64,000 nt of DNA from Deinococcus radiopugnans ATCC 19172 (GCF_006335125.1 NZ_VDMO01000004.1:124001-188000); one strand, 5' to 3'; shown: positions 14,990 through 28,451, counted from the first letter of the stretch. The notes: generated by a model from the sequence alone, not told the origin. Made by a program: numbers and translations.

Positions 14990-15775
14990 GTGACTGTTTC
15001 TCTCTACCGCGTACTTTCCGAAAAGGGCGAGGGTGGCAAACTCGTCGCCGTCTTTCCCAATGCGGACGGTGATTTGCAGGCCAGGGCGGCGGGGGCAGGG
15101 GCACCCCTGAGCGTGTTCGTGCACTCGGCCAGCGTCTCCGAAGTGTCTTTGCGGGTCTTCACGCCGGTCAAGGAGAAGGGCAGTTCAGACAGTGCGGCGC
15201 TGGCGGCCCTCACGCATCTGCGCCCCGATTTGCTGGACGTGGCCGAGGTTGGGATGGGCGGCGAAACGTGGCCCGCCCAACTGTGCGGCGGTGAATGGCT
15301 GCTGCGCCAGGGCGTGCCGCAGGTCAGGGAGGTGGAGGCCAACCTCTCCCCCATCGGCCTGAGTGCTGAGCCGTGCTGGAGTTCCAGTCTGGGACGGCCC
15401 AATCTGGTGGTGGAGGTGGCCGATCTGGCGGCGCTGGACGCCTTCACGCCGGACGCCGAAGTGATCTCTCTCCTGGGCCAGACCACGGGAACCACAGGCT
15501 TGATCCTCTTCACGATGGGCGGGCCGGGCCGCGCCGATCTGAGTTTCCGGGCCTTCGGGCCGCTCAGGGGCTTTTTGGAGGACGCCGCCAGCAGCAACAT
15601 GCTGGCCTGTGCGGTGGGCGTGCTGGGCGCGTCGAATCGCCTGCCCGCCGACACCAACCTGCTGCGCGCGGCCCAGCGGATGCCGGGGCACCCCGCGCGG
15701 TTGAGCGTGCAGTTTGGCCCGGCAGAAGGCGGCACCGAGGTCTGGGTGGGTGGGGGGGCCGTTCCTCTGAACTGA
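14990..15775 (+). CDS. PhzF-like isomerase-fold protein, divergent
   Basis: The 261-residue protein has the two-lobed layout of the PhzF/diaminopimelate-epimerase family: an opening strand with VAVFPNADGD, a first-lobe segment VSLRVFTPVKEKGSSDSAALAAL, and a second-lobe segment FRAFGPLRGFLEDAASSNMLACAVGVL matching the usual GxxEDPATGSA area. The catalytic-Glu region normally written ELPFAGH is replaced by VKEKGSSDS, so activity is uncertain. It lies 12 bp after homocitrate synthase and is probably co-transcribed. An ATG GAG GCG TGA mini-ORF overlaps its GTG start. Confidence 0.65.
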   Translation: MTVSLYRVLSEKGEGGKLVAVFPNADGDLQARAAGAGAPLSVFVHSASVSEVSLRVFTPVKEKGSSDSAALAALTHLRPDLLDVAEVGMGGETWPAQLCGGEWLLRQGVPQVREVEANLSPIGLSAEPCWSSSLGRPNLVVEVADLAALDAFTPDAEVISLLGQTTGTTGLILFTMGGPGRADLSFRAFGPLRGFLEDAASSNMLACAVGVLGASNRLPADTNLLRAAQRMPGHPARLSVQFGPAEGGTEVWVGGGAVPLN

Positions 15776-15812
15776 ACAGGCGAGCGTCACGTTGCCCGGC
15801 AGGCCGACGCAC

Positions 15813-15818
15813 TAGACT
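15813..15818 (+). promoter_or_regulatory. Leaderless -10 box (TAGACT) of rlmN
   Basis: The hexamer has a six-base gap to the ATG of rlmN. Confidence 0.55.
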
Positions 15819-15824
15819 ACGAGG

Positions 15825-16865
15825 ATGCAGCTTCTCCTCGACCTTCACCCCGACGCCTACCCCCTGGAGGGGTTCCGGCGCACCCAACTGCTGGAATGGG
15901 TCTACGTGCAGGGGGTGGGCGCCTTCGAGAATATGACCAACCTGCCCGCCGAACTACGCGGCGAACTGGCGGACAAATACCACCTCAACCCCTTCCGCGA
16001 GATCGAGACGGTTCGCAGCACGGACGGCAGCGTCAAGTACCTGTTCACCCTGCAAGACGGGCGGCAGATGGAAGCGGTCTACATGCCGTACCTCGACCGC
16101 AAGACCGTGTGTGTCTCCACGATGGTGGGCTGCCCGGCCAAATGTTCCTTCTGCGCGACGGGGGCGATGGGTTTCGGGCGCAACCTGACCCCCGGCGAGA
16201 TCGTGGGGCAGGTGCTGGCGGTGGCTGGGGGCGAGGGCCTGGCCCCACGCGAGCTGCGGAATCTGGTGTTCATGGGCATGGGCGAGGCGATGCTGAACTA
16301 TGACCATACGATGGCGGCGGCGCGCATCCTGCTGCACCCGCAGGCGCTGGGCATGAGCAAACGCCGCATCACGCTGTCCACGGTGGGGATCGCCAAGGGC
16401 ATCACCCGGCTGGCCGCCGAGGACGATCTGGGCCTCAAGCTGGCGATCAGCCTGCACGCGCCCGACGAGGAAACCCGTCAGCGCATCATTCCCACCGGGG
16501 CGGCCAACTCGATTGCCGAGATCATGGCGGCGGCGCGCGAGTACCAGGGCGTGACTGGGCGGCGCATTACCTTCGAGTACACCATGCTGCGCGGGGTCAA
16601 CGACGCGGTGTGGCAGGCCGAGCTGCTGGCCGAGTTGCTGCGCGGGCTGGTCAGCCACGTCAACCTGATTCCCATGAATCCCTGGGAGGGTTCGGGCTTT
16701 CAGAGCACCTCCGAGGCGGACATCCAGGCGTTCTACGACACGCTGGAATCGCGCGGCGTGGACGTCAGCGTGCGCCGGTCGCGCGGCAAGGATGCGGGGG
16801 CGGCCTGCGGGCAGCTGGCCCTCAAGCGGCCCGGCGCGGTGAGCGGGACCGGCGCGGCCCTGTAA
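15825..16865 (+). CDS. rlmN: Dual-specificity 23S rRNA (A2503-C2)/tRNA methyltransferase
   Basis: RlmN is a radical-SAM enzyme that makes m2A2503 in the peptidyl transferase centre and m2A37 in some tRNAs. In the 346 residues, the 4Fe-4S motif CPAKCSFC is at about residue 103, followed by [17 protein letters not shown]. The methyl-carrying cysteine lies near the end (GAACGQL). The length is typical. The gene is monocistronic, with its own TAGACT box. Confidence 0.96.
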   Translation: MQLLLDLHPDAYPLEGFRRTQLLEWVYVQGVGAFENMTNLPAELRGELADKYHLNPFREIETVRSTDGSVKYLFTLQDGRQMEAVYMPYLDRKTVCVSTMVGCPAKCSFCATGAMGFGRNLTPGEIVGQVLAVAGGEGLAPRELRNLVFMGMGEAMLNYDHTMAAARILLHPQALGMSKRRITLSTVGIAKGITRLAAEDDLGLKLAISLHAPDEETRQRIIPTGAANSIAEIMAAAREYQGVTGRRITFEYTMLRGVNDAVWQAELLAELLRGLVSHVNLIPMNPWEGSGFQSTSEADIQAFYDTLESRGVDVSVRRSRGKDAGAACGQLALKRPGAVSGTGAAL

Positions 16866-16987
16866 ACCAACCTACTGGGACAGAGCGGCACCAGCTGGAG
16901 GTCACCTCACCCCGCCTTGCCGTAAGAGTTATGGAAAAAGCCGGGTGCTACGTTGAGGGCGTTTTAACGACCTCAGGAGGCTCTCAG

Positions 16988-18655
16988 GTGAAGCAAACAA
17001 CGCGCTCCAGCCGTTCCAGACGCGCCGCACTGACCGGACTGCTGCCCGGCCTGTTGCTGGGCCTGGCCGGCGTCAGTTCGGCCCAGACCATGGTGGAAAC
17101 CGTCACGTCCGTCGGCATCCAGAACACCTTGAACTCGGCGACCACTGTTCCCAAACTTCCCACACTGCCCACAGCCGCACAGAACACGGCGACTCAAGAC
17201 CAAAACGCCCCAGGTGCGGCCCAGGGGACGGCCGCGCCAGGCCCGACCACCCCGCCCATTCCCCCACTGACCCCGGCCCAACAGGCCGGGCTGGAAAAGG
17301 CGCAGGCGGCCTATGCGGCCAAGCAGTACGCCCAGGCCCGCAGCGGCTTTGAGGCACTGGTGGCGCAGAACTACGGCCATCCGGAACCGCATTTCGGGCT
17401 GGCGCTGGCACTGCTGGCGCTGGGCAACGACAAGGGCGCGGCCTTTGAGCTAAGACAGTTCGTGACGTTGGCCCCCGACCGCTACGAGGGACCGTACAAC
17501 CTGGGCGTGATTGCGGGCCGGGCCGGGGATCACGCGGGGGCGCTGCAACTGTACGCTCAGGCCGTCACGCTGATGGAGGGCAAGGCCCCCGCCGCCACCC
17601 AGCGCCAGATTCTCGAGGCCCTGGCCGCCGAACAGACCCGGCTGGCCGACTTCGCCGCCCTGAGCGCCACCCTGGCCCAGATCACCGCGCTGGCCCCCGA
17701 GGACCTGGACGCCGGCTACCGGCTGGCGCAGGCCCGGACCCTGGCGGGCCAGGGGGCCGAGGCGCTGCCCGGCCTGTACGCGGTGCTGCAGGCCGACGGC
17801 ACCCGCATGGACGCGGCGCTGCTGCTGGCCGACATCTACGTGGCCCAGGGATTGCCGGACCGGGCCGTGCGCGAGCTGGACGCCGCGGTTAAGCGGGTCA
17901 GGAAGGCCAGCGAGCGCTCGGCGTTGCTGCTGCGCAAGGCCGACATCCTGGCGGCTGGCAAGGACACCCGTGGGGCGGTCCTGGCCGCGAGCGCCGCCGC
18001 CAAGGCCGACAAGTACAACGCCGCCGCGTTCGCGCGTGAAGGCGAATTGCGCGCGCTGCGCAATGACCGGTCGGGCGCGTTGACCGCGTACCTGAGCGCG
18101 GTGCGGCTGGCCCCGGACAACGCCGCCTACCGCACGGCGCTGGCCGGCGTCCGCCTGACCCTGGGCCGCTTCGACGAGGCCGCCGCCGACACCACGCTGG
18201 CATTGAAACTCAAGCCCGATACGGCCACGTCGGCGCGGGCGCTGTACGTGCGCGGCCTTGCCGCCTACCGCCAGAACCGGCTGCTGGACGCGGTGGTGGC
18301 GCTCAAGGAAAGCCACAGACGCCGCCCCGACGCCGACACTGCGCTGTGGCTGGGCCTGAGCCACTACGCCCGGCAGGACTACCCGGCGGCCGCGAGCGCC
18401 CTGGCCGACAGCGTGCGGCTGAGCCCCACCCCCACGGCGCGGCTGAATCTGGCCTCCGCCCTGCTGGCGAGCGCGCGCTACGCGGAGGCGGAGGCCGTGC
18501 TGCGCGGTCTGGTCACGGAAGACCCCAAGGCCGCCGACGCGTGGTACATGCTGGGATTGGCCCAGCGCTCGCAGCGCCAGGACGATCAGGCCCGGATCTC
18601 ACTCAAGGTGGCCGCCGATCTGGGCAACAGCAAGGCCAGGGATGCCCTGAAGTAA
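16988..18655 (+). CDS. Exported tetratricopeptide-repeat protein
   Basis: The GTG at 16988 is preceded by AGGAGG at seven bases; the frame is open further upstream but without a ribosome site. The 555-residue product has a signal peptide (SRRAALTGLLPGLLLGLAGVSSAQ), a Pro/Thr/Ala-rich linker (about 40-95), and roughly a dozen helical TPR units to the end (for example AAYAAKQYAQARSGFEALV and AWYMLGLAQRSQRQDDQARI). Such proteins scaffold envelope complexes; no partner is indicated by the context. A strong terminator follows. Confidence 0.8.
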   Translation: MKQTTRSSRSRRAALTGLLPGLLLGLAGVSSAQTMVETVTSVGIQNTLNSATTVPKLPTLPTAAQNTATQDQNAPGAAQGTAAPGPTTPPIPPLTPAQQAGLEKAQAAYAAKQYAQARSGFEALVAQNYGHPEPHFGLALALLALGNDKGAAFELRQFVTLAPDRYEGPYNLGVIAGRAGDHAGALQLYAQAVTLMEGKAPAATQRQILEALAAEQTRLADFAALSATLAQITALAPEDLDAGYRLAQARTLAGQGAEALPGLYAVLQADGTRMDAALLLADIYVAQGLPDRAVRELDAAVKRVRKASERSALLLRKADILAAGKDTRGAVLAASAAAKADKYNAAAFAREGELRALRNDRSGALTAYLSAVRLAPDNAAYRTALAGVRLTLGRFDEAAADTTLALKLKPDTATSARALYVRGLAAYRQNRLLDAVVALKESHRRRPDADTALWLGLSHYARQDYPAAASALADSVRLSPTPTARLNLASALLASARYAEAEAVLRGLVTEDPKAADAWYMLGLAQRSQRQDDQARISLKVAADLGNSKARDALK

Positions 18656-18667
18656 AGGAGGCAGGAA

Positions 18668-18706
18668 CGGCGGCGCTCAGGGTTGATCTGGCCCTGAGCG
18701 CCGCCG
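18668..18706 (+). terminator. Terminator of the TPR gene
   Basis: A 15-bp perfect stem starting CGGCGGCGCTCAGGG has a 9-base loop and is followed by TTT. Confidence 0.8.
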
Positions 18707-18769
18707 TTTGTCGTTCGGTCTCTTTGTCTTGGCCGCCTGCAGTTGCTGATCCGCACCCCCACACGTCCC

Positions 18770-18796
18770 AGCGTGCCTTACCCACACGCTTTTTTT
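18770..18796 (+). terminator. Second intrinsic-terminator-like hairpin in the same gap
   Basis: AGCGTG pairs with CACGCT around nine bases, and the stem runs into seven T residues. No gene lies between it and the previous terminator, so it may be a back-up or belong to a short unannotated RNA. Confidence 0.4.
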
Positions 18797-18898
18797 GTAA
18801 GCTGAGGCACGGCATTCAAGACAGGGCTGCCTTGCGGGCCAGAGTGTGCCGCTGACAGCGCCAGTGCTGGATCGATCAAGAGGGTTCAAGGGGGTTGT

Positions 18899-19003
18899 AT
18901 GCGGGCAAACACGACAGAACACGGTCTCCCACGGGGACATGAACACATCACGCCTCACCATCCAGACCGCAGGCGGCCGATGACGGCCGGGAGAGCACGA
19001 TGA
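18899..19003 (+). CDS. Possible 34-residue leader ORF before the SPOR gene
   Basis: The ORF starts ATG after AAGGGGG and its TGA overlaps the ATG of the SPOR gene (ATGA). Codon choice (AGG, AGA, CGA) is unlike that of the neighbours, so it is either a regulatory leader or chance. The rest of the 344-bp gap shows only the two hairpins. Confidence 0.25.
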   Translation: MRANTTEHGLPRGHEHITPHHPDRRRPMTAGRAR

Positions 19004-20163
19004 GCAGACCCACCGCCACCCGCCGCTGGCCCGACATCCTGATCGGGGTTCTGGTGCTGCTGCTGCTGGCCGGCTTTGCTGCGCTGCTGCTGGGCCAGCG
19101 CAAGACGGCCACCACCACCACGCCCACCACGACAGCGCCGACGACTTCCGGCATACCCGCCGCGCCGGGGACAGCTGACGACACCACCACCATTACGCCC
19201 CCTGCGGCGGACACCGATACGACTCCGGACAGCGCAGCCACCGACAGCACCAACACTGCGGCCGCCTCCGACACCCCCTCCACCAGCGCCAGCCCTACCG
19301 CCACCGCGCCCACCGACACCGCACAGACGGCCGCGGCCACTGATGCGGTCACCGAGGCGCCCATCATTCCCGCCGCGCCCACGGCTGACGACACAGCCAC
19401 CACCGGACCAGAAGCGACGCCGGATACGGCGGCCAGCACCGATGCCTCAACCGCTGAAACACCAGCCACCAGGACCCCCACCGCTGACGCTCAGCCCCCC
19501 CAGACCGAAACTCCCCAGGCCGAGATCACCGAACCGCCAGCCACTCCCACCGAAACCCCCACCGCCAGCACGGTTGCGCCGCGTAGCGGTGGCGCCGTTG
19601 CCACCAGCGAGAGCCGCACGCCGCTGCGCAGCGATTACCGCATCAGCCTGGGCACCTTCGGGAGCGTGGGCACGGCCCAGAGCCGCACCGCGCCAGTCAG
19701 CAGCCTGGGCTACACGGTTTATCCCATCGATCTGGGCAGCCAGGTGGTGGCGCAGGTTGGCCCCTTCGCCGACGAGGCCAGCGCCCGGCAGGCCCTGGGC
19801 GACATTCAGCGGGCCTACCCCGGCGCGCTGCTGTACCCGCCGCGCGCCAAGGCCACCGGCACCGCTGACAGCAGTTCGGGCAGCAGCTCCAGCAGCGATA
19901 GCGCCAGTTCTGCGCCTGCCCCGGCCAGCGCCCCGGCGGCGGCGCCCAGCGGCCCGATCTACCTGCAGGTGGGGGCCTTTGACCGCGTGGAGAGCGCCCA
20001 GAAGCTGGTGGACCAGTTGCGTGACCTGGGCTACGTGCCTACCGTCAACGCGCCCGAGGGCCGCAAGGTGACGGTGGCCGTCGGCCCCTACACCGGCGAC
20101 GCCCTGACCCGCACCGAGAAGCGGCTGGATGACAACAATCTGGACCACTTCCGGGTGCGCTGA
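19000..20163 (+). CDS. Membrane-anchored protein with two SPOR domains
   Basis: The 387-residue protein has one N-terminal transmembrane helix (LIGVLVLLLLAGFAALLLG, about 14-32), a long periplasmic Thr/Pro/Ala linker (about 35-205), a first SPOR domain (YRISLGTFGSVGTAQS, about 207-285), a Ser-rich spacer, and a second SPOR domain (IYLQVGAFDRVESAQKL through LDHFRVR, about 315-387). SPOR domains bind denuded peptidoglycan glycans at division sites, so a role in septal wall remodelling is inferred. The stop overlaps the ATG of rex (TGATG), so the genes are translationally linked. Confidence 0.85.
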   Translation: MSRPTATRRWPDILIGVLVLLLLAGFAALLLGQRKTATTTTPTTTAPTTSGIPAAPGTADDTTTITPPAADTDTTPDSAATDSTNTAAASDTPSTSASPTATAPTDTAQTAAATDAVTEAPIIPAAPTADDTATTGPEATPDTAASTDASTAETPATRTPTADAQPPQTETPQAEITEPPATPTETPTASTVAPRSGGAVATSESRTPLRSDYRISLGTFGSVGTAQSRTAPVSSLGYTVYPIDLGSQVVAQVGPFADEASARQALGDIQRAYPGALLYPPRAKATGTADSSSGSSSSSDSASSAPAPASAPAAAPSGPIYLQVGAFDRVESAQKLVDQLRDLGYVPTVNAPEGRKVTVAVGPYTGDALTRTEKRLDDNNLDHFRVR

Positions 20164-20891
20164 TGGCCGAGGTTCCCACCGCCGCCATCAGCCGTCTGGT
20201 GACCTACCTGCGCATTCTGGAGCAACTGGAAACGCGGGAGGTCAGTCGCACCAGCAGCACCGACCTGGCCGAACGCGCCGGGGTCAGCGCCTTTCAGGTG
20301 CGCAAGGACCTGGCCTACTTCGGGCGCTTCGGCACGCGCGGCATGGGTTACACCGTGCCGATTCTCAAGCGGGAACTGGTGCGGGTGCTGGGTCTGAACC
20401 AGACCTGGAACGTGGTGATCGTGGGCGTCGGACGGCTGGGGCAGGCCATCGCCAACTATCCAGGGGCCAGCGACTACCAGTTTCAGTACGTGGGCCTGTT
20501 CGACGTCAGTCCTGAGCTGGTGGGGCGGCAGGTCCGGAACCTGACCGTGCGTCATATCGAGGAACTGCGCGACTTCGTGCGGGAGAACAAAGTTGATATG
20601 GGCTTTCTGGCCGTGCCGCCCGAACGTGCCCAGGACGCCGCCCAGGCGCTGGTAGACGCTGGCGTGCGCGGCATTCTCAATTTTGCCCCGGTGGTCATCG
20701 GGCCGCGTCCAACAGATGAGCGCGCGGCAGATCACCGCTCCGTTGGCGGAAACTTTCAGCAAGAAATTGGTGATGAATGGCGTGGTGTAATCGTCGAGAA
20801 CGTCGATTTCCTGGCCGGTATGAAACGGCTCGCCTTCTATACCCTCAATCCCCATCTGAAAGATTCACCCGTCCCGGAGGATAACGAATGA
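20163..20891 (+). CDS. rex: Redox-sensing transcriptional repressor Rex
   Basis: Rex binds operators when the NADH/NAD+ ratio is low and represses respiratory and fermentative genes. The 242-residue protein has an N-terminal winged helix (SSTDLAERAGVSAFQVRKDLAYFG followed by FGTRGMGY, about 30-65), a Rossmann NAD(H) domain with VGVGRLGQAI (about 88), and the swapped C-terminal helix. It is about 30 residues longer than usual because of an insertion between VVIGPRP and ENVDFLAGMK. It is the middle gene of a SPOR-rex-lipoprotein operon. Confidence 0.93.
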   Translation: MAEVPTAAISRLVTYLRILEQLETREVSRTSSTDLAERAGVSAFQVRKDLAYFGRFGTRGMGYTVPILKRELVRVLGLNQTWNVVIVGVGRLGQAIANYPGASDYQFQYVGLFDVSPELVGRQVRNLTVRHIEELRDFVRENKVDMGFLAVPPERAQDAAQALVDAGVRGILNFAPVVIGPRPTDERAADHRSVGGNFQQEIGDEWRGVIVENVDFLAGMKRLAFYTLNPHLKDSPVPEDNE

Positions 20892-21568
20892 AGAAATATG
20901 CTCTTCTGCTGCTGGCTGGCCTGACCCTGAGTGCCTGTGGCAGTGCGCCCGGACAGGTCTCCGGTAGCAGGGTTTCTCTGGGTGTGAGCGCTGACGACTC
21001 CGGCTCCACTGTTACCGTGACCCGGACTGTTACGCCTGCCACCCCTGGAACGCCCGCCATACCACCCTCGGAGGGTAATCCGAATGGTACACCTGCCGTT
21101 CCTCCGACTCCTGAAAAAATATCTTTTGCGGTTAGTGACGCTGGGCCCGTAAACTTTACATTCATGACTCGCCCTGGGTCGGATGCTGCATACATCACCG
21201 GCTGGCGGCTAACGGCCTATACCATCAACGGTAGAGCTGTACCCGTATCTGGCGACGTCAACAAATTGGATATCTATGTTCCGTCTGGCTACACCTGTCC
21301 TGAACGAGCCAGCTTGCCCAACTATCAATCTTGCCAGCAATACACTGCAGACCTACAGCAGCGCACCGACGTCCAGCCTGCCAACGGCCTTCCCATCAGT
21401 GGATTGGGCATTAACTTCGCTGGAGGCTTAGTTTCAACAGTTAAGGCGAATCTGGCCGACGCATCCAGCAGCATTGATATAGAATTCTTCGGCCAGAGTA
21501 GTAACGGCGCACCGGTATCAGTCAAGGCAACGGGCATTTCAAGCCAAGGGTACAAAGCGGGCGATTGA
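20888..21568 (+). CDS. Lipoprotein of unknown function, compositionally atypical
   Basis: The ATG overlaps the stop of rex (ATGA). The 226-residue product has a lipoprotein signal with lipobox LSACG (Cys 17), a Thr/Pro-rich stretch (TVTRTVTPATPGTPAIPPSE) and a beta-rich globular part containing a close cysteine pair (TCPERASLPNYQSCQQY). Codons ending in A or T are much more common than in flanking genes, which suggests recent acquisition or relaxed selection. No family is recognised. Confidence 0.75.
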   Translation: MKKYALLLLAGLTLSACGSAPGQVSGSRVSLGVSADDSGSTVTVTRTVTPATPGTPAIPPSEGNPNGTPAVPPTPEKISFAVSDAGPVNFTFMTRPGSDAAYITGWRLTAYTINGRAVPVSGDVNKLDIYVPSGYTCPERASLPNYQSCQQYTADLQQRTDVQPANGLPISGLGINFAGGLVSTVKANLADASSSIDIEFFGQSSNGAPVSVKATGISSQGYKAGD

Positions 21569-21581
21569 GCGATTGGAGCCG

Positions 21582-21623
21582 AAAGAGGAGGTGGAGGCTG
21601 ATGATGGCCTCCACCTCCTCTTT
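21582..21623. terminator. Bidirectional terminator
   Basis: A 15-bp stem (AGAGGAGGTGGAGGC and complement) is extended by AA/TT pairs, has an 8-base loop, and ends in a T-run. It lies between the convergent lipoprotein and nucleotidase genes. Confidence 0.85.
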
Positions 21624-21634
21624 TTCAGCCTGAC

Positions 21635-23557
<1,923 letters not shown>

Positions 23558-23564
23558 GCCGTTC

Positions 23565-23570
23565 AGAATA
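23565..23570 (-). promoter_or_regulatory. Leaderless -10 box (TATTCT) of the cpdB-like gene
   Basis: A seven-base gap separates the hexamer from the GTG, which decides the start against a longer reading frame. Confidence 0.55.
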
Positions 23571-23654
23571 CGCCCCCCGGCGGGGGAAGTGTCTGTGACA
23601 TGGAACAAATGGCCCCAGGGCCGGTGCGGTATGGCCCATCCCGCCAATGCACTT

Positions 23655-24917
23655 TCACGCCAGATGCGCTGGCCCCAGTTCCCGCGCCGCGTGCGCGCCC
23701 AGCAAACCCAGCGTCAGGTCGAACTCGGCCACCACGTTGCGGATCACCTCGGCCACGCCCGCCTCGCCCGCCAGCGCCAGTCCGTAGGCGTAGGGGCGGC
23801 CCAGCAGCACCGCCCGCGCGCCCAGGGCCAATGCCTTGGCCACGTCCGAGCCGGTGCGGACCCCGCTGTCGAGCAGCACGGGCAATTCACCCGCCGCCTC
23901 CACCACGCGCGGCAGCATGGTCAGGCTGCCCACCTCGCCGTCGATCTGGCGTCCGCCGTGGTTGCTGACGATGAGGCCGTCCATGCCGCGCCGGGCGGCC
24001 TCACGGGCGTCGTCGGGGTGCAGGATGCCTTTGAGGATGATGGGCAGATCCGTCCAGCCACGCAGGCGTGAGAGGTCTTCCCACTGCAGATCGGGGCGGG
24101 TGTAGCTGGCGGTGAAATGAGCTGCCGCTGCCCGCATCTGCGCCAGCGAGAGGCCGAACTTGCGCCCGTGCGCGCCCAGGCTGGCCGCCGTCTTGAGAAG
24201 GGCGGGCGAGGGCCGGGGCGAGGCGGCGGGCAGCGTCACGCCCGCGAGCCTGGACCGGAAATGCGGGTCCGTCAGGTACTGCGCCAGCCCCTGCCCGCGC
24301 AGGAAGGGCAGGTGGCCCAGGTCCAGATCGCGGGGCCGCCAGCCCAGCAGCGTGGTGTCCAGCGTCAGCACGATCGCCTCCGCGCCGCAGGTCTCGGCCC
24401 GGCGCACGAAGGAGCGCGTGACCTCCTCGTCGGTGCCCCAGTACAGCTGGAACCAGCGGGGCGCGTCGCCCATGGCCGAGGCCACCTGCTCCATCGGCTC
24501 GGACGCCTGCGAGGAAAAGACGAACGGCACGCCCAACGTGGCGGCGGCGCGGCCCACCGCCAGATCCGCCTCCGGATGGGCCAGTTCCAGCACGCCCAGC
24601 GGGGCCAGCAACACGGGAGCCGGGTAACTCTGGCCGAACAACTCCACGCTCAGGTCCCGCGACGCCGAACCGCACAGCCGGCGGGGCAGCAGTTTCACGC
24701 CCGCAAAGGCGTCCAGATTGGCCCGCATGGTCCGTTCCGCGCCCGCGCCGCCCGCCAGATACGCGAAGGCCGCCGCGTCCAGCTTGCGCCGCGCCGCCTC
24801 CTGCAGGCGTTCGGGGGCCACCGGCACCAGCGGGCGCGTGCCGCCCAGCCCGTCCACGAAAATCTGCGTCTGACGGCTGCGGCCAGGGCCGGGAGCCAGC
24901 GGTCTGGGGGGGGACAT
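23655..24917 (-). CDS. FMN-dependent 2-hydroxyacid oxidase, lactate 2-monooxygenase-like
   Basis: The 420-residue flavoenzyme of the glycolate/lactate oxidase family has an N-terminal helix region ([18 protein letters not shown]), a TIM barrel with [12 protein letters not shown], the substrate-oxidising His in [10 protein letters not shown], and the FMN-phosphate segment [18 protein letters not shown]. The extended loop before the barrel's second half ([17 protein letters not shown]) resembles lactate 2-monooxygenase, which converts L-lactate to acetate, CO2 and water, more than plain lactate oxidase. It has its own TACACT box and lies directly downstream of glcFDE on the same strand. Confidence 0.8.
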   Translation of the reverse strand: MSPPRPLAPGPGRSRQTQIFVDGLGGTRPLVPVAPERLQEAARRKLDAAAFAYLAGGAGAERTMRANLDAFAGVKLLPRRLCGSASRDLSVELFGQSYPAPVLLAPLGVLELAHPEADLAVGRAAATLGVPFVFSSQASEPMEQVASAMGDAPRWFQLYWGTDEEVTRSFVRRAETCGAEAIVLTLDTTLLGWRPRDLDLGHLPFLRGQGLAQYLTDPHFRSRLAGVTLPAASPRPSPALLKTAASLGAHGRKFGLSLAQMRAAAAHFTASYTRPDLQWEDLSRLRGWTDLPIILKGILHPDDAREAARRGMDGLIVSNHGGRQIDGEVGSLTMLPRVVEAAGELPVLLDSGVRTGSDVAKALALGARAVLLGRPYAYGLALAGEAGVAEVIRNVVAEFDLTLGLLGAHAARELGPAHLA

Positions 24918-24923
24918 GCTGGA

Positions 24924-24929
24924 AGTGTA
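24924..24929 (-). promoter_or_regulatory. Leaderless -10 box (TACACT) of the lactate-monooxygenase-like gene
   Basis: The hexamer has a six-base gap to the ATG at 24917. Confidence 0.5.
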
Positions 24930-24967
24930 CCGTCGTACCGTCAGCCCCCCCCGGCGGTCAGACCACC

Positions 24968-25625
24968 CTACAGGCTGGCCGCCACCCGCGCGAACAGCGC
25001 CGGCACGGGCGGCACGGCCCCGCCGTCCACCCAGCCGAAGCGGCGATCCCGCACGCAGCCACCCACACCCACGCCCATGCCCCCCGGAAAGAAGGAGGTC
25101 AGATCGAGTGGCCCCTCCACCCTGACCGCGCCGGGCAGCGCCGCCAGTGCGCGGTCTACCTGATGCGCGTGCCCGAAGTGCATCAGGTGCAGCTGACCCT
25201 CTACAGCCCAGGCAAAGCGCGGCAGGGGTTCGGACAGGGCGTCCAGCGAGCCGGGGGCCGTGACGTGACGGGCCGCCCGGCCGGGGCGCAGGCGCAGCGT
25301 AACTTCCAGCGCCTCGCCCAGCGCCCCAAAACTGCCCACGAAGGGGCGGGTCAGATCGTAGCCCTGCACGTTCTTGACCGTCCGGCCCCCGGCCCGCACC
25401 ACCCGGCCCGACGGCGCGCGGAAGGTCACGCCCAGCACCTCCGCGCCGGAGAAGAAGGTCTGCCCAAAACCGCCGCGCGAGACGAGGCCGCCCACGCCGC
25501 CGGGCAGTTCCACCGGGGGAAACGGCGGGTAGAGGCCGGGGGGCAGCGCGGCGTACACCTCCAGCAGGCTGACATCGCCGGAGACGGTCAGGGTCTGATC
25601 GCCGGGAGAGACGTCGATTCTGGGC

Positions 25626-25633
<8 letters not shown>
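24968..25633 (-). CDS. glcE: Glycolate oxidase FAD-binding subunit GlcE, short form
   Basis: The 221-residue protein has the second half of the PCMH-type FAD fold: [58 protein letters not shown]. coli GlcE is about 350 residues, so both ends are reduced. Its ATG lies inside the last codons of glcD (overlap of eight bases), so the two are co-translated. It forms the FAD part of the glycolate dehydrogenase complex with GlcD and GlcF. Confidence 0.82.
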
Positions 25634-27056
<1,423 letters not shown>

Positions 27057-27072
27057 GCTGCGCCTCCGGCGC

Positions 27073-27145
27073 GTCTAAGAGTCTGAGGGTCTAAAGGTCT
27101 AAGAACCGCCCTCCTTAGACTCTTAAACTCTTTGACCCTTAGACC
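27073..27145. repeat. Octamer-built inverted repeat between glcF and glcD
   Basis: The left arm consists of four consecutive octamers (GTCTAAGA, GTCTGAGG, GTCTAAAG, GTCTAAGA at 27073-27104). The right arm (27114-27145) has four octamers in inverted sense (CTTAGACT, CTTAAACT, CTTTGACC, CTTAGACC). Together they can fold into a hairpin of about 32 bp with some mismatches and a 9-base loop. In the glcF-glcD transcript it would lie entirely between the stop of glcF and the start of glcD. Confidence 0.8.
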
Positions 27146-27147
27146 TT

Positions 27148-28421
<1,274 letters not shown>

Positions 28422-28425
<4 letters not shown>

Positions 28426-28439
28426 GGGGAAAGCCTCAC
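28422..28439 (-). CDS. Five-codon leaderless mini-ORF overlapping the glcF start
   Basis: The sequence reads GTG AGG CTT TCC CCG TGA, six bases after a TATCCT box. Its TGA overlaps the GTG of glcF (GTGA). No Shine-Dalgarno lies before glcF, so re-initiation from this mini-ORF would explain translation. Confidence 0.4.
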
Positions 28440-28445
28440 ACGGAC

Positions 28446-28451
28446 AGGATA
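28446..28451 (-). promoter_or_regulatory. -10 box (TATCCT) of the glc operon
   Basis: The hexamer has a six-base gap to the GTG of the mini-ORF and 20 bases to the glcF start. Confidence 0.5.

Noticed and set aside
27073..27145. Octamer repeats considered as a CRISPR array
   Set aside because: Units are 8 bases without spacers, half of them inverted; no cas genes.
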